Source of the DNA: Pseudomonadota bacterium
GTDB lineage: Bacteria > Pseudomonadota > Alphaproteobacteria > Caulobacterales > Aquidulcibacteraceae
Length of the DNA stretch: 7,944 bases
Assembly: GCA_023410295.1 (NCBI GenBank)
Contig: JAEYPY010000144.1
Span: forward strand, 1 to 7,944
Direction of reading: 5' to 3'
Under the pieces are notes generated by a model. It was not told the origin of the DNA. It was given only the letters and a program-made list of their open reading frames with translations, and made no database searches. The number at the start of each line of letters is the position of its first letter. Positions within the stretch are counted from its first letter, which is position 1. Shown piece after piece: positions 1 to 4,841 of the stretch. A program made the position numbers and the translations under genes.

Positions 1-327
1 GCGCCCGAGTGAGCGGCGGTCTTCGTTGTTGCCGCCCTGCGCCAGCTGACGCTCCACCACCATCTGCGTGGCGATGCCGGCGTGATCCATGCCGGGTTGC
101 CATAAGACGCTCTTGCCGCGCAGCCGCTCGAAGCGGATCAGCACGTCCTGCAGCGTGTTGTTGAGTGCGTGGCCGATGTGCAGCGAACCCGTCACGTTCG
201 GCGGCGGGATGACAATGCAGAACGGATCGGCCTTGGGGTCAGCCTTAGGCTTGAACGCCCCGGATTCCTCCCACGCCTTCGACCAGCGCGGCTCCACTTC
301 CTTCGGATTAAACGTCGTCTCGATCAT
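1..327 (-). CDS. valS: Valyl-tRNA synthetase, N-terminal part (cut by window edge)
   Basis: This encodes the first 109 residues of a class I aminoacyl-tRNA synthetase that charges tRNA-Val with valine in the cytoplasm. The protein starts MIETTFNPKEVEPRW, the usual ValS opening. PPPNVTGSLHIGHALNNTLQ at residues 41-60 contains the HIGH ATP-binding signature (50-53), and GMDHAGIATQ at 79-88 is also characteristic. The frame is open to the left edge, where roughly 800 further residues should follow. The ATG at 327 matches the family N-terminus. No clear Shine-Dalgarno sequence precedes it. A TATAGC hexamer lies about 9 bases upstream, so the mRNA leader may be very short. A terminator lies between this gene and popZ, so valS probably has its own promoter in 328-370. 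That interval also contains the palindrome TTCGCACTTGCGAA (350-363). Identification is near certain. Confidence 0.97.
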   Translation of the reverse strand, partial: MIETTFNPKEVEPRWSKAWEESGAFKPKADPKADPFCIVIPPPNVTGSLHIGHALNNTLQDVLIRFERLRGKSVLWQPGMDHAGIATQMVVERQLAQGGNNEDRRSLGR

Positions 328-370
328 GGCGAAGCTATAGCAGGGCCTTTTCGCACTTGCGAACCCACGC

Positions 371-403
371 AAAAGAAAACGCCCCGGCGTGAGCCAGGGC
401 GTT
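371..403 (-). terminator. Rho-independent terminator after popZ
   Basis: Read on the minus strand, the two arms (403-393 and 388-378) form an 11-bp stem with one G-U pair closing on a 4-base loop (TCAC). It is followed by TTTTCTTTT. It starts 24 bases after the popZ stop and ends about 44 bases before the valS ATG. On the plus strand the same stem would have a C/A mismatch and no T-run, so the orientation is minus. It implies that popZ and valS are separate transcription units, or are coupled only by read-through. Confidence 0.85.
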
Positions 404-426
404 CTCTGTCGTTCCTGTTCTCGGAC

Positions 427-939
427 TTACCGCGCCAGGCGCGCGATCCGCTCCAGTTCGGCCTCGACGCGGGCTTCCACGATCGCCGGCAGGTTCTTAT
501 CGAGCCATTCCTTGAGCATTGGCTTCAGGAGCTCGCGCACCACGCCTTCGACGGTCTGGCCGGGCGTGTCGGCGATACGCAACGTGCCGGCGAGGCGCGC
601 CATGGCGCCGGCGGCGGCTGAGGCGGTGGGTTGCGACAAGATCGTCTCCGCCGTCGGCTCGATCGCCACTGGCGCCGGGCGAGGCGCCGGCTGCGGTGTG
701 GGAGCGGCGGCATAAGCGGGTTCGGCCACGGGCGTTTCCTCAATCACGGCCTGCTCGACCGCTTCAAATACGATGTCGTCTTCCGGCTGAGCGGCAGGCG
801 CCGGCGCCGGTTCGTCAGTTTGCGTCAGATCGAGCACAGGCTCAGCCTGCGGCGTTTGCTCTTCCTCAGAAATGATCCGGCGGATCGACGCCAGGATCTC
901 TTCCATTGAAGGTTCGGCTTGCGGATCTTGCAGCGCCAT
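427..939 (-). CDS. popZ: PopZ-type polar organising protein (DUF2497)
   Basis: This encodes a 170-residue protein with the three-part PopZ layout. A short N-terminal helix (residues 10-25, SMEEILASIRRIISEEE) is the client-binding region in the Caulobacter protein. An acidic, proline-rich disordered linker runs from about 26 to 100. The C-terminal helical oligomerisation region (about 104-170) contains VVRELLKPMLKEWLDKNLP. In Caulobacter, PopZ forms a membraneless polar matrix that anchors ParB-parS and recruits cell-cycle kinases. The same role is inferred here. Caulobacter PopZ is about 177 residues, so this one is full length. I chose the ATG at 939 because GGTGAGG precedes it at suitable spacing. 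A TTG at 954 would add MVRPP but would consume that site. The neighbour valS matches the known gene order. A terminator follows. The upstream leader has GANTC sites and a CtrA-like box. Confidence 0.92.
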   Translation of the reverse strand: MALQDPQAEPSMEEILASIRRIISEEEQTPQAEPVLDLTQTDEPAPAPAAQPEDDIVFEAVEQAVIEETPVAEPAYAAAPTPQPAPRPAPVAIEPTAETILSQPTASAAAGAMARLAGTLRIADTPGQTVEGVVRELLKPMLKEWLDKNLPAIVEARVEAELERIARLAR

Positions 940-963
940 TGGGGGCCTCACCAAAGTCCAAAA

Positions 964-1057
964 CGAGTCGGTTCGACTCGAAGGTTATGGATCGCAGTGA
1001 TTCCCGTCCACCGACCTGCACCACCAACGCGTAGCGAATGCAGAAGTGAGCGGAATC
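964..1057. promoter_or_regulatory. Cluster of four GANTC (CcrM-type) sites in the popZ leader
   Basis: GANTC occurs at 965-969 (GAGTC), 975-979 (GACTC), 999-1003 (GATTC) and 1053-1057 (GAATC). The first two sit in the two arms of a perfect 7-bp inverted repeat, CGAGTCG-GTT-CGACTCG (964-980), which lies 25-41 bases upstream of the popZ start. GANTC is the target of the cell-cycle methyltransferase CcrM in Alphaproteobacteria, and the methylation state is read by GcrA at some promoters. The sites are seen directly. Control of popZ by methylation is inference. The inverted repeat could instead be an operator or a leader hairpin. Confidence 0.5.
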
Positions 1058-1093
1058 ACCCGCTTCTTCTCCCGCGCACACTGCGGCTATTCA

Positions 1094-1109
1094 GATAAAG
1101 GATTGTTAA
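1094..1109 (-). promoter_or_regulatory. Near-consensus CtrA box upstream of popZ
   Basis: The minus strand reads TTAACAATCCTTTATC, that is TTAA-N7-TTATC, against the Caulobacter CtrA consensus TTAA-N7-TTAAC. There is one mismatch in the nine fixed positions. It lies about 155-170 bases upstream of the popZ ATG, in the gap after the methyltransferase stop and in the same orientation as popZ. TTAA tetramers are rare in such GC-rich DNA, which raises the weight of the match. No clear -35/-10 pair could be fixed next to it. Confidence 0.4.
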
Positions 1110-1150
1110 GATCGCGCGCGTGCGTCGTTACGCCTTCAGAACGCGATCAA

Positions 1151-1801
1151 TCAAAACGCAAACGTGCGCGGCTTCGCCAGGCCCGGCGCAACAGGTGGAA
1201 ACGCATCGAACGCGATGCGGAACGACACTGTATCACCGGTGCGCGTGTAGATGCGCGCTTTCCCGACCGGCCCTTCGCGCACGATGACGCCAAGCCGCCC
1301 GCCCGGCGCCAATTGCGCAAGCCAAGCGTCGGGAACAAATTCCGCCGCGCCGTTCAGCATGATGATGTCGTACGGTGCTTCGTCCTTCCAGCCATCGGCG
1401 GCGGCCGTCGATACCGTTTTCGCCGTACCGACGCCTACGGATTCAAGCGCCGCGCTCGCCGCGAACGAGAGATCGGCATCAGGATCAAGCGTGATGACGC
1501 TGGCGCAGCATGCAGCCAGTACCGCTGCGCCGTAGCCGGTGGCGCCTGCAATTTCGAGCGCGCACTCGTTCGGCTGCGGCGCCAGCGCTTGCACCAGCTT
1601 TGCCAGTTCACGCGGCCGCATCAGACAACGGTCCGGCGCCACTTCGAGTTCAAGATCGGCATAGGCGAGGTTGCGCTTCTGCGCCGGCGCGAACCGTTCG
1701 CGCGGCAGGGTGCGCATCGCATGGAGGATGCGGGTGTCGGTCACGTCGCTGGTGCGAACCTGGCTTTCCACCATGAGGTCGCGGGCGTGCGCGAAATCCA
1801 T
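1151..1801 (-). CDS. Protein-L-isoaspartate O-methyltransferase family protein
   Basis: This encodes a 216-residue SAM-dependent methyltransferase of the PCMT family. The family repairs isoaspartyl residues in damaged proteins by methylation from S-adenosylmethionine. The start MDFAHARDLMVESQVRTSDVTD is typical of the alphaproteobacterial branch. Residues 81-96 (ALEIAGATGYGAAVLA) form the glycine-rich SAM motif I, and LAPGGRLGVIV (164-174) is a later methyltransferase-fold strand. The ATG at 1801 has AGGAG eight bases upstream and matches the family N-terminus. The ATG at 1807 overlaps that ribosome-binding site. The frame stays open upstream to 2044, but this runs antisense across tRNA-Cys and is not coding. 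The Q-T-I-S-Q-P-type active-site segment of classical Pcm is not recognisable, with DRCLMRPRELAKLV at 57-70 in that place. True isoaspartate activity is therefore uncertain. It lies upstream of popZ on the same strand, 211 bases apart. Confidence 0.88.
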   Translation of the reverse strand: MDFAHARDLMVESQVRTSDVTDTRILHAMRTLPRERFAPAQKRNLAYADLELEVAPDRCLMRPRELAKLVQALAPQPNECALEIAGATGYGAAVLAACCASVITLDPDADLSFAASAALESVGVGTAKTVSTAAADGWKDEAPYDIIMLNGAAEFVPDAWLAQLAPGGRLGVIVREGPVGKARIYTRTGDTVSFRIAFDAFPPVAPGLAKPRTFAF

Positions 1802-1885
1802 GACCATCTCTCCTGGCGCTCCCGTTAAGCCGCCCCGCGAAAACCGGCAAGCCGCCCTTTGACGCGGGGGCCGAGCGTCAGCGCC

Positions 1886-1914
1886 TTGACCGCTTTGGCG
1901 CCAAGCGCCTAGGA
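1886..1914 (+). promoter_or_regulatory. Candidate promoter of tRNA-Cys
   Basis: TTGACC at 1886-1891 and CTAGGA at 1909-1914 are separated by 17 bases, giving a sigma-70-like layout that would start transcription roughly 25-30 bases before the tRNA. The spacer contains the perfect palindrome TTGGCGCCAA (1895-1904). A longer inverted pair, CGGGGGC (1865-1871) and GCCCCCG (1920-1926), brackets the site. The -35 is good and the -10 is weak. The same interval must also hold the divergent methyltransferase promoter. Confidence 0.3.
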
Positions 1915-1950
1915 GTTGCGCCCCCGGCGCACCACATCTCGCCGGCGGAT

Positions 1951-2024
1951 GGCCTCGTGGCGGAGTGGTGACGCAGCGGATTGCAAATCCGTGCACCCCG
2001 GTTCGATTCCGGGCGAGGCCTCCA
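1951..2024 (+). tRNA. tRNA-Cys (anticodon GCA)
   Basis: This is a complete cloverleaf. The acceptor arms GGCCTCG (1951-1957) and CGAGGCC (2014-2020) pair fully, followed by discriminator T2021 and an encoded CCA (2022-2024). The anticodon loop TTGCAAA (1981-1987) carries GCA at 1983-1985, within the stem GCGGA/TCCGT. The T-arm is CCCGG-TTCGATT-CCGGG. The 74-base length is normal for tRNA-Cys. Confidence 0.98.
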
Positions 2025-2122
2025 ACTGCTTTCACTCTTTCCACAGCGTCGCGCTTTTCTCCTGAGAGGTGCGCTCTAGCTCAGGTATCGGCGGGGGTTT
2101 TCTCGATCGAGGAGGAAACTCA

Positions 2123-3274
2123 ATGGCGGATCGGTATTCCGACCAAGGCCGCGATGAAGGCGGTCGTGGCCGCTACGGCAGAGGCGGTCGCGGGAGCGAC
2201 CAGGGCGGACGCAGCAGAAGTCAGTACGGCCAGCGTTCCGGGCGCATGGACGACGATGATGACGATTACGCCCGCCATTTCGACCAGGATCGCGATGAAA
2301 GCCGCGGCATGGGCGGCTATGGCGGCGGCTACGGCCAAGGCATGAGCGGTCAGACGTATGGCGGCGGCTACAATGTGCGCCGCGGATCTCAAGGCCGCTT
2401 CAGCGATGACGACTGGGATGGCGGCGCCGGCATGGAAGGCGGGCGCGACTACTTCCAAGGTCAGGGCCGCTATTCACAAGGCGGCCAGGGCTACAGCCAA
2501 AGCTTCGGCCAGGGTGGCTATGGCGGCACGCAAGGCTTCGGCGGCGAGTCCTACGGTCAAGGCGGCCGGTACGGCCAGGGCCAAGGCGGCTATGGCAGTC
2601 AAAGCTATGGCCAATCCGGCATGAGCGGCGGCCGCAGCCAGGGCGGCGACTGGGGCGGCCAAGACCAATCCGGCCAGAACTTCGGCCAGGGCAGCTCACG
2701 CGGCTCGAATGAGTACGGCGGTCAGTGGGGTTCGTCCGGCCGCAACCAGGGCAACCAAAGCTATGGCGGCGGCTCGCAGTTCGGCGGCATGGCGCAGTCC
2801 GGTTATGAACAAGGCTATGGCGGCGGCTACATGGGCCAGGCCGGCATGGACCAAGGCTTCAGCAACACCTCGTTCGGTCCCGGACGCGACCGCAGCGGCA
2901 GCCAGCAAGGCTACCTCTCGCGCGGCGGACGCCAGCAATGGGGTCAGCACAGCGGCCGCGGCCCGAAGAACTACACGCGCTCCGATGACCGCATTCGCGA
3001 CGACATCAACGATCGTCTGACCGACGATCCCGAAATCGACGCGAGCGAGATCGAAGTGAAGGTCAGCAGCTGCGAAGTGACCCTCTCCGGTACGGTCGAT
3101 AGCCGCGACGCCAAGCGCCGCGCCGAAGACCTCGCAGAAGCCATCTCCGGCGTGAAGCACGTGCAGAACAATTTGCGCGTTCAGGCCAGCAGCAATACGA
3201 GCGCCGAAGACACTTCCACGCGCAGCAACAAGCGCGGCGGCAAGAGCGACGGCGACAGCGAGAAGATGCAATAG
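2123..3274 (+). CDS. BON-domain protein with long Gly/Gln/Tyr low-complexity region
   Basis: This encodes a 383-residue protein. Residues 1-280 are low complexity, rich in Gly, Gln, Ser, Tyr, Arg and Asp, with an acidic stretch DDDDDDY at 43-49. They include many [G/S]-Y-[G/S]-Q type units, for example GYSQ at 123, SYGQ at 143, RYGQ at 149 and SYGQ at 161. Residues about 285-354 form one BON domain (SDDRIRDDINDRLTDDPEID, then EVTLSGTVDSR, then GVKHVQNNLRV), a fold linked to membrane or ligand binding in osmotic and envelope stress proteins such as OsmY. The last 30 residues are polar and Lys/Ser-rich. No signal peptide or membrane helix is seen, so a cytoplasmic location is likely. The ATG at 2123 has a strong GGAGGAA six bases upstream; an in-frame start 54 bases earlier lacks this. 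Alphaproteobacterial proteins with a polar repetitive head and a C-terminal BON domain are known, but their function is not. A terminator follows 124 bases after the stop. Confidence 0.93.
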   Translation: MADRYSDQGRDEGGRGRYGRGGRGSDQGGRSRSQYGQRSGRMDDDDDDYARHFDQDRDESRGMGGYGGGYGQGMSGQTYGGGYNVRRGSQGRFSDDDWDGGAGMEGGRDYFQGQGRYSQGGQGYSQSFGQGGYGGTQGFGGESYGQGGRYGQGQGGYGSQSYGQSGMSGGRSQGGDWGGQDQSGQNFGQGSSRGSNEYGGQWGSSGRNQGNQSYGGGSQFGGMAQSGYEQGYGGGYMGQAGMDQGFSNTSFGPGRDRSGSQQGYLSRGGRQQWGQHSGRGPKNYTRSDDRIRDDINDRLTDDPEIDASEIEVKVSSCEVTLSGTVDSRDAKRRAEDLAEAISGVKHVQNNLRVQASSNTSAEDTSTRSNKRGGKSDGDSEKMQ

Positions 3275-3302
3275 AGCGGTGTTTTCAACGCTTTGGCAGG
3301 CG

Positions 3303-3359
3303 AGGTGAAAATTCGGTTGCTGTTAACCCGGCGTTTACCGGTTAGTGCGATCTTCACCT
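3303..3359 (+). other. Structured 3' region of the BON gene with CtrA-like match
   Basis: Between the BON stop and its terminator lies a nested inverted repeat. The outer arms are AGGTGAA (3303-3309) and TTCACCT (3353-3359), perfect over 7 bp. The inner arms AACCCGG (3325-3331) and CCGGTT (3338-3343) pair with one bulge. The inner part also reads TTAACCCGGCGTTTAC (3323-3338), a TTAA-N7-TTTAC sequence one mismatch from the CtrA consensus. It could be a stable 3' UTR, a small RNA that uses the downstream terminator, or a regulatory site. No ORF is convincing in 3275-3398. Confidence 0.35.
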
Positions 3360-3398
3360 TGTCTTCCCTTGGAGACACCCCACCATACCCAACGCCTT

Positions 3399-3429
3399 CG
3401 AGGGCCCCGCAAGGGGCCCTCGTTTTCCT
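3399..3429 (+). terminator. Rho-independent terminator after the BON gene
   Basis: A perfect 10-bp stem, CGAGGGCCCC (3399-3408) and GGGGCCCTCG (3413-3422), closes on the GCAA tetraloop (3409-3412). It is followed by TTTTCCTTT. It ends transcription from the BON gene about 95 bases before tRNA-Asn, so the tRNA needs its own promoter in 3430-3516. I could not place that promoter with confidence. Confidence 0.92.
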
Positions 3430-3516
3430 TTATGAGGCTGCTTCATTACGGGACTTTCCCCGTGGCGCCGAACTTGATAGAGAGCCGCTTCGCTTGGCCC
3501 GGCAGGGCTTGGCTGT

Positions 3517-3591
3517 TCCTCGGTAGCTCAGTGGTAGAGCAACCGGCTGTTAACCGGTTGGTCGTAGGTTCGAATCCTACCCGGGGAGCCA
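3517..3591 (+). tRNA. tRNA-Asn (anticodon GTT)
   Basis: The acceptor arms TCCTCGG (3517-3523) and CCGGGGA (3581-3587) pair with one T-G, followed by discriminator G3588 and an encoded CCA (3589-3591). The anticodon loop CTGTTAA (3547-3553) carries GTT at 3549-3551, inside ACCGG/CCGGT. The D-arm (TAGCTCAGTGGTAGAGCA) and T-arm (GTAGG-TTCGAAT-CCTAC) are canonical. The 75-base gene is complete. Confidence 0.98.
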
Positions 3592-3779
3592 TCCACTTTC
3601 CGCTAAATACCTGCGCCTTCTACGCTTTTCAGCGGTGGCGCGCCTACCGGTCACGACAAACCTACCGATGCGCCTACCACTGGCGCGGGAGTCCCTCCCT
3701 TTTTGGTAGGTTCGAGGGACGCGCTAGCGCTCTAAAGATGAGTTGCAAATGAGAATTAATAGCTCTCTTCTTTCTGGGG
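3592..3779. other. Non-coding spacer after tRNA-Asn with inverted repeats
   Basis: No credible gene is seen. The interval has GCGCCTACC twice (3640-3648 and 3670-3678) and a third CCTACC at 3661-3666. AACCTACC (3659-3666) is inverted against GGTAGGTT (3705-3712). A hairpin is formed by GTCCCTC (3691-3697) and GAGGGAC (3714-3720). GTAGGTTCGA (3706-3715) repeats ten bases of the tRNA-Asn T-arm (3564-3573). The spacer marks the change from core genes to genes of unknown function. It could be an insertion scar, but no integrase gene is present in the window. Confidence 0.4.
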
Positions 3780-4406
3780 CTAAAGAGATAGTGCGGCGAG
3801 CGCTTGGCACTGGTCAGCATTGGCGCCGTATCGGGCCAGCCGCCGCAGCTTGGGCTCCAACAGCCGCTGCGCCTTGGCGACGTTGGCGAGGTGGTCGGCG
3901 GCCACCTTGGCGTAGCGCGTCGGGTGCATGTTGCCCGGGCGCTTGGCCGGCGGGTCAGACCACACGCTAAGACCCAGCTCAGCCGCGGTCTGTTCGGCGC
4001 GCCGTACGGCGCGTTGGGCTGATGACGAGCGGCGGCTCGCGCTAGTGACGGATCCACAACGCCAGCACCGGACGCCCTCGCTCAACAGCGCCAGGCGCAC
4101 ACACCGCTTATTGCAGCATGGCGCGACGAACAGGACGCGCTCGCCGCCGAGGGGGGACGCTCTACGCCACAGGCCAAACTCCCCGCGCTTCACGTCGCCG
4201 CCGATTGTGTAGAGCAGGCTCACCCGATCGCTTGCGGCGTCGTGCTCAAGCCGCGCACCGGCAACGCCGCCGACAGTGAAGCTGACCGGCCCATGGTAGC
4301 CATCGAACGCGCCCCAGGCCTTCACGTGGTCGGCCTCTAAGTGCGCGATTTCCTCCCAGACATGGCGATATTTGCGCGGCCGACCCATGCTTTTCCGCCC
4401 TCTCAT
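3780..4406 (-). CDS. Uncharacterised protein with Cys-pair (zinc-ribbon-like) motif
   Basis: This encodes a 208-residue protein. The N-terminal part begins MRGRKSMGRPRKYRHVWEEI. The middle has C98-x3-C102 and C114-x2-C117 around RLALLSEGVR, a likely zinc-binding knuckle. After it comes a basic Arg/Ala helix (RRSSSAQRAVRRAEQTAAELG, about 125-145), then RPGNMHPTRYAKVAADHL. From memory, this order of Cys pairs, RAxRRA helix and GMHxxTY-like segment recalls a family of uncharacterised proteobacterial proteins found on mobile or accessory DNA. I cannot run a search to confirm that. The start at 4406 (AAAGGA upstream) forms an ATGA overlap with the stop of a short minus-strand frame. ATG 4388 (MGRPRKY), preceded by GAGGG, is an equal alternative. 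The plus strand has no competing ORF of better quality. Confidence 0.72.
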   Translation of the reverse strand: MRGRKSMGRPRKYRHVWEEIAHLEADHVKAWGAFDGYHGPVSFTVGGVAGARLEHDAASDRVSLLYTIGGDVKRGEFGLWRRASPLGGERVLFVAPCCNKRCVRLALLSEGVRCWRCGSVTSASRRSSSAQRAVRRAEQTAAELGLSVWSDPPAKRPGNMHPTRYAKVAADHLANVAKAQRLLEPKLRRLARYGANADQCQALAALSL

Positions 4407-4491
4407 TGGTCCTTTCGACTAGCTAAGAGAGTCGGCATGCGCGCACGTCTTGTCAAACAACGCCCGCTGAGCGCGCAGGCGGCGTGCTTAT

Positions 4492-4588
4492 ACCCGCTGC
4501 CAATATTGCCATTATTGCCAAAACGCGGTTCCAGCGCGCTCCCGCTGTTTCGACACCCGCTGCCGAAATTGCCAATATTGCCGAAATG
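4492..4588. repeat. Duplicated block of ATTGCC-type 9-bp repeats
   Basis: Two 34-base blocks (4492-4525 and 4555-4588) match at 29 positions and start exactly 63 bp apart. Both begin ACCCGCTGCC. Each contains tandem nonamers: AATATTGCC ATTATTGCC in the first, GAAATTGCC AATATTGCC in the second, followed by GAAATGTCC. The block is AT-richer than its surroundings. The 9- and 63-base spacing is a multiple of three. Conceptual products are N-I-A/E-I-A type tripeptide repeats on the plus strand and G-N-I/F-type on the minus strand, so it may be a decayed or real low-complexity coding segment. It lies between divergent genes, so an iteron-like or regulatory role is also possible. Confidence 0.75.
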
Positions 4589-4619
4589 TCCGCTTGCATC
4601 GCCGTCGTGAATACAGAGC

Positions 4620-4841
4620 ATGGACGGCATGGTCGTGAACAAGCCATGGGATTTGGCCGACGAGAACGGCAGAGCCTATGTCGACCCCGCATTGCGCGAC
4701 TGGCTTGAGCGTGAGTTTCGCTCACTAGAGCGCTCTGCGTCGCTGCTCGGCGCGTTGGAGGACGGCACGGACGCGCGCGCGGAAGCCCAATCCATGAAGG
4801 CAGAGTCACTGGTGCGCGCGCATGGAGCGCGGCAGTCGTAG
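4620..4841 (+). CDS. Small protein of unknown function, overlapping the next gene
   Basis: This encodes a 73-residue, mostly helical, acidic protein (DPALRDWLEREFRSLERSASLLGALEDG at about 22-49). There is no recognised family. The first ATG (4620) lacks a good ribosome-binding site. ATG 4629 (MVVNKPWDLADENG) is a possible alternative. An in-frame stop at 4608 prevents extension into the nonamer repeats. Its end overlaps the start of the following gene by 20 bases in another frame, which suggests translational coupling. Composition looks like a real protein, but the support is modest. Confidence 0.5.
   Translation: MDGMVVNKPWDLADENGRAYVDPALRDWLEREFRSLERSASLLGALEDGTDARAEAQSMKAESLVRAHGARQS

Noticed and set aside
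1046..1828. Plus-strand open frame of 260 codons
   Set aside because: It lies antisense to the clear methyltransferase gene and reads as Arg/His-rich GC-shadow sequence with no family features.
1802..2044. N-terminal extension of the methyltransferase frame
   Set aside because: It runs antisense through tRNA-Cys. The family N-terminus and ribosome-binding site both fix the start at 1801.
2061..2085. Inverted repeat CCTGAG/CTCAGG between tRNA-Cys and the BON gene as a terminator
   Set aside because: The arms are only 6 bp with a 13-base loop and no adjacent T-run. The later TTTT at 2098-2101 is not positioned after the stem.
2358..2624. Other-frame ORFs and apparent tandem repeats inside the BON gene
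   Set aside because: They come from the biased Gly/Gln/Tyr codons of the low-complexity protein and are not separate genes or a CRISPR array.
2696..3271. Minus-strand open frame of 191 codons opposite the BON gene
   Set aside because: Its Ala/Val-rich composition is the mirror of Gly/Gln codons on the coding strand. It has no independent support.
3564..3715. tRNA-Asn T-arm sequence GTAGGTTCGA repeated at 3706 as an attachment site pair
   Set aside because: Only ten bases match, the motif is generic for tRNA T-arms, and the two copies are 142 bp apart with no integrase.
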